64,000 bases of DNA, taken from positions 2,046,001 through 2,110,000 of the forward strand of contig NZ_CP085193.1 in NCBI RefSeq assembly GCF_024298965.1, given 5' to 3'. The position numbers and the translations under genes were made by a program. Shown here piece by piece: positions 43,737-52,270 of this stretch. The DNA is from Streptomyces rapamycinicus NRRL 5491 (GTDB lineage: Bacteria > Actinomycetota > Actinomycetes > Streptomycetales > Streptomycetaceae). Below the pieces are notes generated by a model. That model was not told the DNA's origin, did not search any database, and was given only the letters and a program-made list of their open reading frames with translations. Position 1 is the stretch's first letter. Each line of letters begins with the position of its first letter.

Positions 43737-44525
43737 TCAGCGCCCCTGCCACTTGGGTTCACGCTTCTCCAGGAACGCCGACACGCCCTCGTTGGCGTCC
43801 TCGGAGTTGAGCGCCACGCCCACGGCGAGGTGCTCCATCACCATCAGCGACTGGGTGTCGGCGTCCAGGCTGCGGTCGATCGTCATCTTCGTGAGCCACA
43901 TCGTGAAGGGGCTCTTGTCGGCGAGGTGGCTGATGAACTCCTCGACCGTCGCGTCCAGCTCATCGGCCGGGGCCGACTTGTTGATCAGGCCGAACTCGGC
44001 GGCCTCGACGCCGGACAGGAGCTTGCCGGTGAGCATCAGCTCCTTGGTCTTGCGGATGCCGATCATGCGCGGCACCCGGTAGATCGGGCCGGCCCCGCCG
44101 AACAGCGCGCGACGGATGTGAAAGTCACCGATCTTCGCGTCGTCGGCGGAGATGGCGAAGTCGCAGGAGATCATGATCTCGAAGCCGCCGGCGGTGACAT
44201 GGCCCTCCAGGACCGCGACCGAGGGGGTCTTCATCGAGTACAGGCGGTCGCACACCTTCGCGGACTTCACCGCGACGTCGATGGCGTTCGACTTGCCGAC
44301 GTACTCGGCCTTCAGGCTGTCGAGGTCGAACCCCGAGCAGAACGTGCCGCCACGGCCGCGCACCACCAGGACCCGAAGCTCGGGGTCCTCGTCCACCTCG
44401 GTGATGATCTCGTCGAGCCGGTCCAGGATCGGCACGGTGACGCAGTTCTTCTTCCAAGGACGGTTGAGCCACACCCGGGCGACGTGTCCGTCGCGCTCGA
44501 ACTGGATCTCTTCTTCCGTTGTCAT
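43737..44525 (-). CDS. Enoyl-CoA hydratase/isomerase 1
   Basis: A 262-residue crotonase-fold enzyme: LNRPWKKNCVTVPILDRLDEII, GTFCSGFDLDSL (first oxyanion loop), GHVTAGGFEIMISCDFAISADDAKIGDFHIRRALFGGAG and ANEGVSAFLEKREPKWQGR. It hydrates or isomerises an unsaturated acyl-CoA. AAGGGGTGAGGG precedes the ATG at 44525. It is first in the long leftward operon (44525 to 35196), and the operator-like 13-mer lies 19 bp before the start, a position that suits repression. Confidence 0.9.
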   Translation of the reverse strand: MTTEEEIQFERDGHVARVWLNRPWKKNCVTVPILDRLDEIITEVDEDPELRVLVVRGRGGTFCSGFDLDSLKAEYVGKSNAIDVAVKSAKVCDRLYSMKTPSVAVLEGHVTAGGFEIMISCDFAISADDAKIGDFHIRRALFGGAGPIYRVPRMIGIRKTKELMLTGKLLSGVEAAEFGLINKSAPADELDATVEEFISHLADKSPFTMWLTKMTIDRSLDADTQSLMVMEHLAVGVALNSEDANEGVSAFLEKREPKWQGR

Positions 44526-44543
44526 CCCTCACCCCTTCGAAAC

Positions 44544-44556
44544 TGAACTGAATTCA
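44544..44556 (+). promoter_or_regulatory. Regulon element c, main operon
   Basis: TGAACTGAATTCA, a full match to the consensus and a palindrome about its central base, except one position. It lies 19 bp upstream of the first gene of the main acyl-CoA operon. Confidence 0.75.
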
Positions 44557-44619
44557 TTACAACTTTGATTCCAGAGCCGCACGGTGTCAAGCCCTTGATC
44601 GAGACATACCTATTCGGGT

Positions 44620-45783
44620 TCAGGCAGCGGGGCGGATGGTGAGGCCGACGAGCCCGGCGAGCCGGGTCCGGTGCTGGTCCGCCGTGCCGAACAGGACCTC
44701 GGCGCCGCGCGCCCGGCGTACGTACAGATGAGCCGGGTGCTCCCAGGTGAAGCCGATACCGCCGTGCAGCTGGACATACTCGGCCGTCGCCAGGCGGAAG
44801 GTCTCGGAGCAGACCACGGCGGCGGCGCAGGCGGCCACCGGCAGCTGCGGTGAGGCGATGGCGGCGCAGGCGGTCGCGTACGCGGACCCCGAGCGCGCCG
44901 CCTCCAGCGCCACCAGCACATCGGCCAGCCGGTGCTTGACGGCCTGGAAGGACCCGATGGGGCGGCCGAACTGGTGGCGCTGGACCACGAAGGCGACGGT
45001 GGCCTCCAGCGCGTACCCGCTGCCGCCGACCTGTTCGGCCGCCAGCGCTGCCCGCCCGATGTCCAGCGTGGCCGAAACCGTACCCTCGGCCTCCTCCGCC
45101 GTGCCCACGGCAGTGCCCGGGGCACCCTCGAACTCCACCAGCGCCTGGCGCCGCGTCTCGTCCAGGACACGGCGCGGAGTCCGCCGGCAGGTGCCGGGGG
45201 CGGGCTCACAGGCGAAGAGCCGAGGCCCGGCGGGCGTTCCGGCCCGTACCAGGAGCAGATCCGCACAGGCCCCGTCGAGCACGAAGTCCGCCCGGCCGCG
45301 CAGCACCCAGCCGTTGCCCCCCTGTTCCGCGGTGACACCGGGCCCGCCAGGCCCACCGGGCGCATCGGGGCCGAACCCGGCCACGGTGGCGGTGAGCGTG
45401 CCGTCGGCGATCCGCGGCAGGTAGCGCTCGCATGCCGCACGGTCACCGCTGAACAGCAGGGCGTGTGCGGCCAGGACCACCGTGGGCAGCAGCGGCGCGC
45501 AGTACAGGGCGCGCCCGGCTTCCTCCAGGGCCACCGCCAGCTCGGCGAAGGTGAAGCCCGACCCGCCGTACTCCTCCGGAATGGCCAGGCCGTGGACGCC
45601 GATCTCGCCCGCGAGCCGCGCCCAGAGCGCCGCGTCGTATCCGCGCGGGGTGGCCAGATGCTTGCACACCTCCTCGACACCACTCGCCTCGGTGTAGAGG
45701 TCCCGCAGGACGGTGCGCAGTTGCCGCTGTTCGTCCGTTTCGGACAGCAGCTGGGGGTCGATCTCGGGGTGGCGAGGGTGCAT
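44620..45783 (-). CDS. Acyl-CoA dehydrogenase 3 (divergent, small-FadE type)
   Basis: A 387-residue protein of the acyl-CoA dehydrogenase fold, but with many motifs weakened: IPEEYGGSGFTFAELAVALEEAGRALYCAPLLPTVV near the start and FGRPIGSFQAVKHRLADVLV, QLHGGIGFTWEHPAHLYVRRA near the end. The FAD phosphate motif and the catalytic Glu region are poorly kept, as in the partner subunits of heterotetrameric dehydrogenases (FadE/ChsE type). It may pair with the dehydrogenase at 49978 or 40950. It has its own promoter element at 45828. Confidence 0.87.
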   Translation of the reverse strand: MHPRHPEIDPQLLSETDEQRQLRTVLRDLYTEASGVEEVCKHLATPRGYDAALWARLAGEIGVHGLAIPEEYGGSGFTFAELAVALEEAGRALYCAPLLPTVVLAAHALLFSGDRAACERYLPRIADGTLTATVAGFGPDAPGGPGGPGVTAEQGGNGWVLRGRADFVLDGACADLLLVRAGTPAGPRLFACEPAPGTCRRTPRRVLDETRRQALVEFEGAPGTAVGTAEEAEGTVSATLDIGRAALAAEQVGGSGYALEATVAFVVQRHQFGRPIGSFQAVKHRLADVLVALEAARSGSAYATACAAIASPQLPVAACAAAVVCSETFRLATAEYVQLHGGIGFTWEHPAHLYVRRARGAEVLFGTADQHRTRLAGLVGLTIRPAA

Positions 45784-45827
45784 GGGATCTCCATCGTGCC
45801 CGTACGACGGGCGAGGAATCAGAGAAT

Positions 45828-45840
45828 TGAACTCAATTCA
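45828..45840 (+). promoter_or_regulatory. Regulon element d, before acyl-CoA dehydrogenase 3
   Basis: TGAACTCAATTCA, within the longer palindrome GAATTGA-AC-TCAATTC (45824-45839). It lies 45 bp upstream of the dehydrogenase start. Confidence 0.75.
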
Positions 45841-46198
45841 TGACCGTAGGCATAGGGCTCCGGACAGGCAAGACCATCCAGCGCCAGGATCGGGGCGGAC
45901 CCGGATCGGGGCCGGCCCCGGCGGGCCGCATGACCCGCACCGCGGCGCGCAGCACATGGAAGGTTCCGTCCAGGTTCACGCGCGGGACCCGCCGCCAGGA
46001 GGCGCCTTCGAGGGAGTCGGTCAGCTCGACCGAGCGACCCTCGACGGCCGCGTCCGCGATGCGCCGTTTCGCCTCGGGATCGCCGACCCCTTCCATGGCC
46101 GGCTGCCGAGCGACCGCCGCGCCCACGCCGGAACCGGCTCCCGCCACCATCGCGACACTGTCGGCGAAACCGCCCATCCGGACGTCTTCACGCGTCAC
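45833..46198 (-). pseudogene. Deleted short-chain dehydrogenase
   Basis: The frame starts like an SDR (VAMVAGAGSGVGAAVARQ, a TGxxxGxG variant), then jumps to GVGDPEAKRRIADAAVEGRSV and VNLDGTFHVLRAAVRVMRPAG, the usual mid-SDR block, and ends without the catalytic Ser or YxxxK in unrelated sequence that overlaps element d. At 121 codons it is half the normal length. Several internal deletions explain this. It retains a 13-bp element 33 bp upstream. Confidence 0.7.
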
Positions 46199-46230
46199 GC
46201 CGAACCTCCTTCATTGCCCTGGGCATCTAT

Positions 46231-46243
46231 TGAACTGACTTCA
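46231..46243 (+). promoter_or_regulatory. Regulon element e, divergent promoter
   Basis: TGAACTGACTTCA lies between the SDR remnant (33 bp) and the alcohol dehydrogenase start (50 bp), and can serve both directions. Confidence 0.65.
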
Positions 46244-46293
46244 CCTCTGTTACCGTGGCAGTCGCGGCGCTGACAAGACCCGGGACGGTGAAG

Positions 46294-47334
46294 ATGAGGG
46301 CACTGCGGCTGACGGACTGGGGCGGGGCCCCGGCACTGGTCGAGGTCGAGCGACCCGTCCCTCACGGCGCCGAGGTGCTGGTGCGGGTCGAAGCCGCCGG
46401 GCTGTGCCGCTCCGATCTGCACGTCATCGACGCTCCTCCGAGAGCGCTCCCCTACCGGCTGCCGTTCACCCTCGGCCACGAGGTCGCCGGGCAGATCGCG
46501 GCCCTGGGGCCCGATGCCGACGGGGTGGAGGCAGGTGACCGCGCGGTGCTCTACGGGCCATGGGGCTGTGGCTCCTGCGCCCGGTGCGCCGCGGGCTCCG
46601 ACAACTACTGCGACCGGCGGGACACTCTCGGCTGGCACGGGGCCGGACTGGGCCGGGACGGCGGAATGGCCGAGTATCTCCTCGTCCCCTCCGCCCGCCA
46701 TCTGGTGCCGATCGGCGATCTGCCGGCCGACCAGGCCGCCCCGCTCTCCGATGCGGGCCTGACGTCCTACCACGCCGTGGCCGGGCTCCGGCACGCACTC
46801 GACGAGGGCACCACCGCCGTCGTCATCGGTGTCGGCGGGCTCGGCCACCTGGCCGTCCAGGCCCTCCGCGCGACCACCGCGAGCCGTGTACTGGCGGTGG
46901 ACGTCCGGGAGGACGCCCTGGCTCTCGCGGACCGCTCCGGCGCGGACTTCGGCACCCTGATGCGACCGGACACCGCCCGCGTGCTGAGGGCACGCAGCGG
47001 TGGCGTGGGAGCGGACGCCGTATTCGACTTCGTCGGCGCCCCACAGACGCTGGAACTCGCGACCAGTGTCCTGCGCCCCGGCGGCGAACTCGCCATCGTC
47101 GGAAGCGGAGGCGGCAGCCTGACCGTGTCCAAGCCGGGGGTCCTGCCGCCCGGCTTCCGACTCTCGCTGCCCTTCTGGGGAACGCGCCAGGAACTGGCCG
47201 CGGTCGTCGCGCTGGCACATTCGGGGGCGCTTCACGTCGAGACGGAGCGCTTCCCGCTGTCCGCCGCTCCGGAGGCGATCGACCGGCTTCGCCGGGGCCG
47301 GGCGCGGGGCCGGACCGTGCTCGTACCGGACTGA
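46294..47334 (+). CDS. Zinc-dependent alcohol dehydrogenase
   Basis: A 346-residue medium-chain dehydrogenase. Catalytic zinc ligands: Cys in AAGLCRSDLHVID and HE in LGHEVAG. Structural zinc: four Cys in GCGSCARCAAGSDNYCDRR. NAD-binding: VVIGVGGLGHLAVQAL. It resembles the NAD-alcohol dehydrogenases (AdhA, nicotinoprotein-like) of actinobacteria. It should oxidise a substrate alcohol group in the pathway. The ATG at 46294 has GGACGG nearby; a GTG at 46255 is open but unlikely. The next gene, an SDR, is 120 bp downstream. Confidence 0.9.
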   Translation: MRALRLTDWGGAPALVEVERPVPHGAEVLVRVEAAGLCRSDLHVIDAPPRALPYRLPFTLGHEVAGQIAALGPDADGVEAGDRAVLYGPWGCGSCARCAAGSDNYCDRRDTLGWHGAGLGRDGGMAEYLLVPSARHLVPIGDLPADQAAPLSDAGLTSYHAVAGLRHALDEGTTAVVIGVGGLGHLAVQALRATTASRVLAVDVREDALALADRSGADFGTLMRPDTARVLRARSGGVGADAVFDFVGAPQTLELATSVLRPGGELAIVGSGGGSLTVSKPGVLPPGFRLSLPFWGTRQELAAVVALAHSGALHVETERFPLSAAPEAIDRLRRGRARGRTVLVPD

Positions 47335-47454
47335 TCACCTTCGCGGTGGCCTGATGGCTCCGGCTCATGGACGCGGGGCTCACGGGCGCGCGGGCGTATG
47401 GGCGCGCGGGCTCACGGATGTCGGCAACTCACGGATGCGGAAGGGAAGTTCAGC

Positions 47455-48198
47455 ATGCGCTTCGACGGGAAAGTAGCGATCGTCACCGGCGGTGCCCGGG
47501 GCATGGGTGCCACACACGCACGGGGGCTGGTCGCGGAGGGCGCCCGGGTCGCCGTCTGCGACCTGCTGGACGACGAGGGAACGGCCCTGGCCGATGAACT
47601 CCCCGACGCACGGTACTGCCACCTCGACGTCACCGACGAAGCGGAGTGGCGGTCCGTCGTCCGCACGGTCGAGGACACCCTCGGCCCCGTGGACGTCCTG
47701 GTCAACAACGCGGGGATCATGCACTACGGCGGGGTGGAGGAGCAGTCGCCCGAGCACTTCCGCCGGATCATCGACGTCAATCTGGTGGGCGCCTTCCTCG
47801 GCATGCACACCGTCCTGCCCGGCATGCGCGAGCGCGGCCACGGGGCCGTCGTCAATGTCTCCTCGGCCGCCGGCATGACGGGGTTCGCCGGTGGCATCGG
47901 CTATGTGGCGAGCAAGTGGGGGGTGCGCGGGATGACCAAGGCCGCCGCACTGGACATGGCGGGCAGCGGGGTGCGGGTGAACTCCGTCCACCCGGGTGTC
48001 ATCCGTACGTCCATGGGTGAGACCGCCTCACCCGCGCTCTTCGCCCATCAGCCGGTGCGGCGCATCGGGGAGCCCGAGGAGGTCACCCGCATGGTGCTCT
48101 TCCTCGCGAGCGACGACGCCTCGTACACGACGGGCGGGGAGTTCCTCATCGACGGCGGTCAGACCATCGGCCACGGCAGCCACTCCGCCGCGGATTAG
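47455..48198 (+). CDS. SDR C, 3-alpha(20-beta)-hydroxysteroid-dehydrogenase-like
   Basis: A 247-residue classical SDR: TGGARGMGATHARGL (residues 10-24), DVTDEAEW, VNNAGIMHYGG, NVSSAAGMTGFAGGIGYVASKWGVRGMTK with catalytic Ser, Tyr and Lys, and a FLIDGGQTIGHG tail. RGMGATHARGLVAEGA and GMTKAAALDMA match the 3-alpha/20-beta-hydroxysteroid dehydrogenase group. GGAAGGGAAG precedes the ATG at 47455. A hairpin terminator follows. The substrate need not be a steroid. Confidence 0.88.
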   Translation: MRFDGKVAIVTGGARGMGATHARGLVAEGARVAVCDLLDDEGTALADELPDARYCHLDVTDEAEWRSVVRTVEDTLGPVDVLVNNAGIMHYGGVEEQSPEHFRRIIDVNLVGAFLGMHTVLPGMRERGHGAVVNVSSAAGMTGFAGGIGYVASKWGVRGMTKAAALDMAGSGVRVNSVHPGVIRTSMGETASPALFAHQPVRRIGEPEEVTRMVLFLASDDASYTTGGEFLIDGGQTIGHGSHSAAD

Positions 48199-48214
48199 AG
48201 CGGCGCCGGGCTCG

Positions 48215-48249
48215 CGGCCGTGCGTGGCGGCCTGCCGCCGCCACGGCCG
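48215..48249. terminator. Bidirectional hairpin between SDR C and the MFS gene
   Basis: CGGCCGTG (48215) pairs with CACGGCCG (ending 48249); an inner GGCGG/CCGCC stem closes a short loop. It lies between two convergent stops. Confidence 0.65.
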
Positions 48250-48257
48250 AACGCCTT

Positions 48258-49577
48258 CTAGACATCCTTGCGGACGGTGAGCAGGGAACCGATGCCGATC
48301 AGGCAGACCAGCATGACGAAGAACGCCGGGGAGAGCAGGTTCCCGGTCCGGTCGACCAGGAAGGCCGCGATGTACGGAGCCGTACCGCCCGCGAGGACGG
48401 TGCCGACGTTGTACCCGATCGCCATACCGGTGTAGCGGACCCGGCGTTCGAAGAGATGCGGCCACAGACTCGCCGCCGGGACCTGCACGAACGCACTTCC
48501 CAGCATCAGGAGCAGATACGCCAGACCGGCCAGCGCCAGACTGCCCTGGCCCATCAGCAGCATCGCGGGGTAGGCGGTCACCAGGAAGCCCAGCAGCCCG
48601 CCCATCAGGACGCGCCGACAGCCGTATCGGGCGGAGAGCCGGCCGGCCGGCACCATGAGCAGCACGGTGACGAGCACGACACCCGCGGACAGCCAGTACA
48701 CCATCGTGGCGTCGTATCCCAGGTTGGTGGTCAAGTAGATGCCGATGTACGTCAGCCCGAGGAAGATGGCTCCGCCCTGTGCCATGGCCAGGCCGATGGA
48801 CTGGAGCAGCGCCGTACGGTGAGTGGCCAGGACCTCTCGGATCGGAGCCGCTGGGATGTCGGCTCGCTGTGCGGCCTCCTTGAATTCCGGGGTGTCCTCG
48901 ATCCGCAGCCGGGCCCACAGGCAGAGGAGGGTGAGCGGCACGGCCATCAGGAAGGGCAGCCGCCAGCCCCAGTCGCCCATCTGTTCCTTGGTGGTGAGGG
49001 CGGAGATCGCTCCGGCTGTCGTGGCCGCGAACATGAACCCGAGGTTGGACCCGATGGGCGTGACGGAGCCGAGGAAAGCCCTGCGCTGGGGTGGCGCCGA
49101 CTCGTAGATGTAGGTGTAGGCGCCGACCGACTCGCCGCCCGAGGAGATGCCCTGCGCCAGCCTGGTGATGAACAGGAGCACCGCGGCGAACACGCCGATC
49201 TGGCTGTAGGTCGGCAGCAGTCCGGTGAGGCTGCTGGCCACCCCCATGCACAGTACCGAGGAGACCAGCGCCTTGCGACGCCCCCAGCGGTCGCCGATCC
49301 ATCCGAAGAAGACACCGCCGATCGGCCGCACCACGAGGCCCGTGGCGAACACCGCGAGCGCCGCCAGCGTCGAGGCCGCCGGATCGTCGCCCGGGAAGAA
49401 CTGCGGAGCGATCGCCACGGCGAGATAGCCGTAGACGCTGAAATCGAAGTACTCGATCAGGGTGCCGATGCTCCCGGCGAGCATCGCGCGCCGCACCGTA
49501 CGCGGATCGTACGACGCCGACTCCTCCTGCGGCGCGGGCTCCTCCCCCGGCGGCGCGGGCTGCTGTGTGGTGCTCAT
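48258..49577 (-). CDS. MFS transporter, metabolite:H+ symporter (MHS) type
   Basis: A 439-residue permease. GSIGTLIEYFDFSVYGYLA in the first membrane segment and FGWIGDRWGRRKAL in the loop to the third are hallmarks of the MHS group (KgtP, ProP, ShiA), which imports carboxylates and betaines with protons. RRVRYTGMAIGYNVGTVLAGGTAPYIAAFL is the typical C-half block. It has an Ala/Pro/Glu-rich N-terminal tail. The 13-bp element lies 64 bp before the start, so it is the likely importer for this catabolic region. Confidence 0.9.
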   Translation of the reverse strand: MSTTQQPAPPGEEPAPQEESASYDPRTVRRAMLAGSIGTLIEYFDFSVYGYLAVAIAPQFFPGDDPAASTLAALAVFATGLVVRPIGGVFFGWIGDRWGRRKALVSSVLCMGVASSLTGLLPTYSQIGVFAAVLLFITRLAQGISSGGESVGAYTYIYESAPPQRRAFLGSVTPIGSNLGFMFAATTAGAISALTTKEQMGDWGWRLPFLMAVPLTLLCLWARLRIEDTPEFKEAAQRADIPAAPIREVLATHRTALLQSIGLAMAQGGAIFLGLTYIGIYLTTNLGYDATMVYWLSAGVVLVTVLLMVPAGRLSARYGCRRVLMGGLLGFLVTAYPAMLLMGQGSLALAGLAYLLLMLGSAFVQVPAASLWPHLFERRVRYTGMAIGYNVGTVLAGGTAPYIAAFLVDRTGNLLSPAFFVMLVCLIGIGSLLTVRKDV

Positions 49578-49640
49578 GATCCGGCTCCCTTCCCCGCGGC
49601 ACGGTCCGGTACCTTGCCGACGCCCGGGACGCTACAGAAC

Positions 49641-49653
49641 TGAACTCAGTACA
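49641..49653 (+). promoter_or_regulatory. Regulon element f, before the MFS gene
   Basis: TGAACTCAGTACA, with ACTGA-AC-TCAGT as a perfect internal palindrome (49639-49650). Confidence 0.7.
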
Positions 49654-49825
49654 GCTAGCCGTCGAACACGAGTTTTCTCCGGGGCGCGGCAGAGACCATG
49701 GACGCGATCAGGCACACGGGCCGGAAGGGCTTCGTGCATACGGTGCACGACCTGCGGTTCAGTCGGCGGAGGAGCACCGTGCGAGAGAGTCACCGCATCG
49801 ACACACGTCCGACCGGTTGATGATC

Positions 49826-49838
49826 TGAATTGGATTCG
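49826..49838 (+). promoter_or_regulatory. Regulon element g, before acyl-CoA dehydrogenase 4
   Basis: TGAATTGGATTCG, followed by GTTT. The same extended sequence appears inverted at element h with a single change. Confidence 0.65.
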
Positions 49839-49977
49839 GTTTACTCGTAGCGGGCGGGGCGTGCCGTGTGCGGTGCCCGCGCTTCGGACCAGCTTCGCGC
49901 CGAGGGTACGCGGTCGCGCGCCCACAAAGCGAAGTGTCGCCGTACAAGTAGGCAGTAGCCAAGCTCGGGAGTGCAAC

Positions 49978-51180
49978 GTGCCCATCGGGTTCGAGATCGA
50001 GGAACGGGTCGCCGGGATCGCACGGCGCACCACCGAGTTCGTACGGGAGGTGGTGATACCCGAGGAGCAGGCGTGTGACGGCAACGTCCATGCCGGGCCG
50101 GAGCCGCTGCGCCGCCGCCTTCAGGACGCGGCTCGCGAGGCGGGCGTGTTCGCCCCGCACGTCGGCACCGAATGGGGCGGACTCGGACTGGACCTGTGCG
50201 GACAGGCAGTGGTGTTCGAAGCGGCCGGGTACTCGCTGCTGGGGCCGCTCGCGCTCAACTGCGCGGCTCCCGACGAAGGCAACACACACCTGCTCGAGGT
50301 GGTGGCCACGAAGGAGCAGAAGGAGCGGTATCTGCGCCCGCTGGCGGCCGGTGAGGCGCGCTCGTGCTTCGCGATGACCGAACCCGCGCCGGGCGCCGGC
50401 TCAGACCCGCGTGCCCTCACGACGACCGCGACGAAGATCGACGGCGGCTGGCGGCTCGACGGTCGCAAGTGGTTCATCAGCGGCGCCGACGGGGCGGCCT
50501 TCGCCATCTGCATGGCCCGCACCAGCGGCGGCCCCGGCGACCCGGGCGGCGCCACGATGTTCCTCGTCGCCGCCGACAACCCCGGCATGAAGATCGTCCG
50601 GAATATCGACACCCTGGACCAGGGACTCTTCGGCGGGCACAGCGAAATCGCCTTCGAAGGCTGCGAGGTCACGGACGAGGCCGTACTGGGCGAGGTGGAC
50701 CAGGGCTTCGCGTATGCCCAGGTACGCCTCGGGCCCGCGCGCATGACCCACTGCATGCGCTGGCTCGGCGTGGCCCGGCGGGCGCAGGACATCGCCCTGG
50801 AGCGCGCGGCGGACCGTTCGGCCTTCGGCAAGCCGCTGGCCGAACTGGGCATGGTGCAGCAGATGCTGGCCGACTCCGAGATCGACATCGAGACCAGCCG
50901 GGCGGTGCTGTGGCGGGCCTGCTGGGAGCTGGACCAGGGCCGCCCGGCCGCCCAGCACACGTCGATCGCCAAGACCTATGTCTCCGAGGCGGTGAACCGG
51001 GTGGTCGACCGGGCCGTCCAGATATGCGGTGCGCTCGGCATCTCGGGGGACGCCCCGCTGTCGCGGCTGTACCGGGAGGTGCGTCCGTTCCGCATCTACG
51101 ACGGCCCCTCCGAGACCCATCGCTGGGCCATCGCCAAACGCGCGGTGCGGGCGGCGCGGGAGCGGAAGGCCACCCGATGA
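49978..51180 (+). CDS. Acyl-CoA dehydrogenase 4 (ACAD11-like)
   Basis: A 400-residue acyl-CoA dehydrogenase: HVGTEWGGLGLDLCGQAVVFEAAGYSLLGP, APDEGNTHLLEVV, SCFAMTEPAPGAGSDPRAL, WRLDGRKWFISGADGAAFAICMA, LGPARMTHCMRWLGVARRAQDIA, and the terminal ICGALGISGDAPLSRLYREVRPFRIYDGPSETHRWAIAK. It is close in type to dehydrogenase 1. The start is GTG at 49978, with GGGAG 6 bases upstream. Its stop overlaps the start of an APH-type kinase (ATGA), the second kinase/dehydrogenase pair in this region. Confidence 0.9.
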   Translation: MPIGFEIEERVAGIARRTTEFVREVVIPEEQACDGNVHAGPEPLRRRLQDAAREAGVFAPHVGTEWGGLGLDLCGQAVVFEAAGYSLLGPLALNCAAPDEGNTHLLEVVATKEQKERYLRPLAAGEARSCFAMTEPAPGAGSDPRALTTTATKIDGGWRLDGRKWFISGADGAAFAICMARTSGGPGDPGGATMFLVAADNPGMKIVRNIDTLDQGLFGGHSEIAFEGCEVTDEAVLGEVDQGFAYAQVRLGPARMTHCMRWLGVARRAQDIALERAADRSAFGKPLAELGMVQQMLADSEIDIETSRAVLWRACWELDQGRPAAQHTSIAKTYVSEAVNRVVDRAVQICGALGISGDAPLSRLYREVRPFRIYDGPSETHRWAIAKRAVRAARERKATR

Positions 51181-52205
51181 CCAGCTCCGGGACGCCGGTG
51201 GCCGGTGTCGACGTAGCCGCGTTGCAGCGCTACTTCGAACGCCACGTACCCGAGTGCGCGGGCCCGCTCGGGATCACACTCCTCCAGGGCGGACGCTCCA
51301 ATCTCACCTACGCGGTGACCGACGGAACACACCGGTGGGTGCTGCGCCGGCCGCCACTGGGGGTCCTGACACCGACCGCGCACGACATGGACCGCGAATA
51401 CCGCGTCGTGGCGGCGCTCGGCGACACCGCGGTGCCGGTCGCCCGGACCGTACTGTCATGCACGGACCCGGAGGTGATCGGAGCGCCGTTCTGCGTCGTC
51501 GGCTTCGTGGAAGGCCCGGTGCTGCGCGACGGCGACGAGGCCGCCGCACTCCCGCCCGACGACGCGCGGCGCGCCGCCGACGCGCTGGTGGACGCCCTGG
51601 TCACACTGCACTCGGTGGACGCCGCCAGCGTCGGGCTCGACAACTTCGGCCGGCCCGACGGCTATCTGGAGCGCCAGGTGCGGCGATGGCGTGGGCAATG
51701 GGAAAAAGTCGCCACGCGGAGCCTGCCCGACCTCGACGAACTGCACGGCAGGCTGACCCGTTCCCTGCCCGCGAGCGGCGCCCCGGCCATCGTGCACGGC
51801 GACTACCGCCTGGACAACGTCATCCTGGCACCCGGCGACTTCGGGCGGATCGCCGCCGTCCTCGACTGGGAGATGGCCACGCTCGGCGATCCGCTGGCCG
51901 ACCTCGGGATGCTGCTCATGTACTGGGACCGGACCTGCGAACCGGTCCTCGCGGCGCGCCACGTCCCGACGGCCAATTCCGGTTTTCCCTCGGGCCGCGA
52001 GGTGGCCGAGCGATACGCCGAGAAGTCCGGACGGGACATCGGCGGCCTGCCCTTTTACCAGGCGCTGGGTTGTTTCAAGCTCGCCGTCATCGCGGAGGGC
52101 ATCCACGCCCGCTATTCGGCGGGACAGACGGTCGGAACGGGATTCGAGCGGGTCGGCTCCGCGGTGCCCGCGCTGCTGCGCTCAGGGCTGGAGCTGCTGT
52201 CGTGA
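51177..52205 (+). CDS. APH-family kinase coupled to acyl-CoA dehydrogenase 4
   Basis: A 342-residue APH-fold kinase: Gly-rich start LLQGGRSNLTYAVTDG, RWVLRRPP (ACAD10/11-type signature), IVHGDYRLDNVIL (catalytic loop), AVLDWEMATLGDPLADLGMLLMYW (metal loop), and GLPFYQALGCFKLAVIAEGIHARY. The RRPP and DWEMATLGDPLAD blocks are those of the ACAD10/11 kinase domain. The 4-base overlap with the dehydrogenase gene supports a joint reaction: phosphorylation of a hydroxyacyl-CoA followed by loss of phosphate. Confidence 0.87.
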   Translation: MTSSGTPVAGVDVAALQRYFERHVPECAGPLGITLLQGGRSNLTYAVTDGTHRWVLRRPPLGVLTPTAHDMDREYRVVAALGDTAVPVARTVLSCTDPEVIGAPFCVVGFVEGPVLRDGDEAAALPPDDARRAADALVDALVTLHSVDAASVGLDNFGRPDGYLERQVRRWRGQWEKVATRSLPDLDELHGRLTRSLPASGAPAIVHGDYRLDNVILAPGDFGRIAAVLDWEMATLGDPLADLGMLLMYWDRTCEPVLAARHVPTANSGFPSGREVAERYAEKSGRDIGGLPFYQALGCFKLAVIAEGIHARYSAGQTVGTGFERVGSAVPALLRSGLELLS

Positions 52206-52270
52206 CGACTGACACACGAGACGCCGGGCGCGACACCACGCCAGGTATCACGCGAGACGGAGGAGAGCCC

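Larger units (their letters stand above)
49578..49977. other. Divergent promoter region, MFS / acyl-CoA dehydrogenase 4
   Basis: 400 bp without a supported gene. It holds two regulon elements, f near the MFS gene and g near the dehydrogenase operon. A 40-codon frame at 49699-49821 has no ribosome site and no family. Confidence 0.6.

Noticed and set aside
49699..49821. 40-codon frame between the MFS and acyl-CoA dehydrogenase genes
   Set aside because: No ribosome site, no family, and it overlaps the promoter region near element g.
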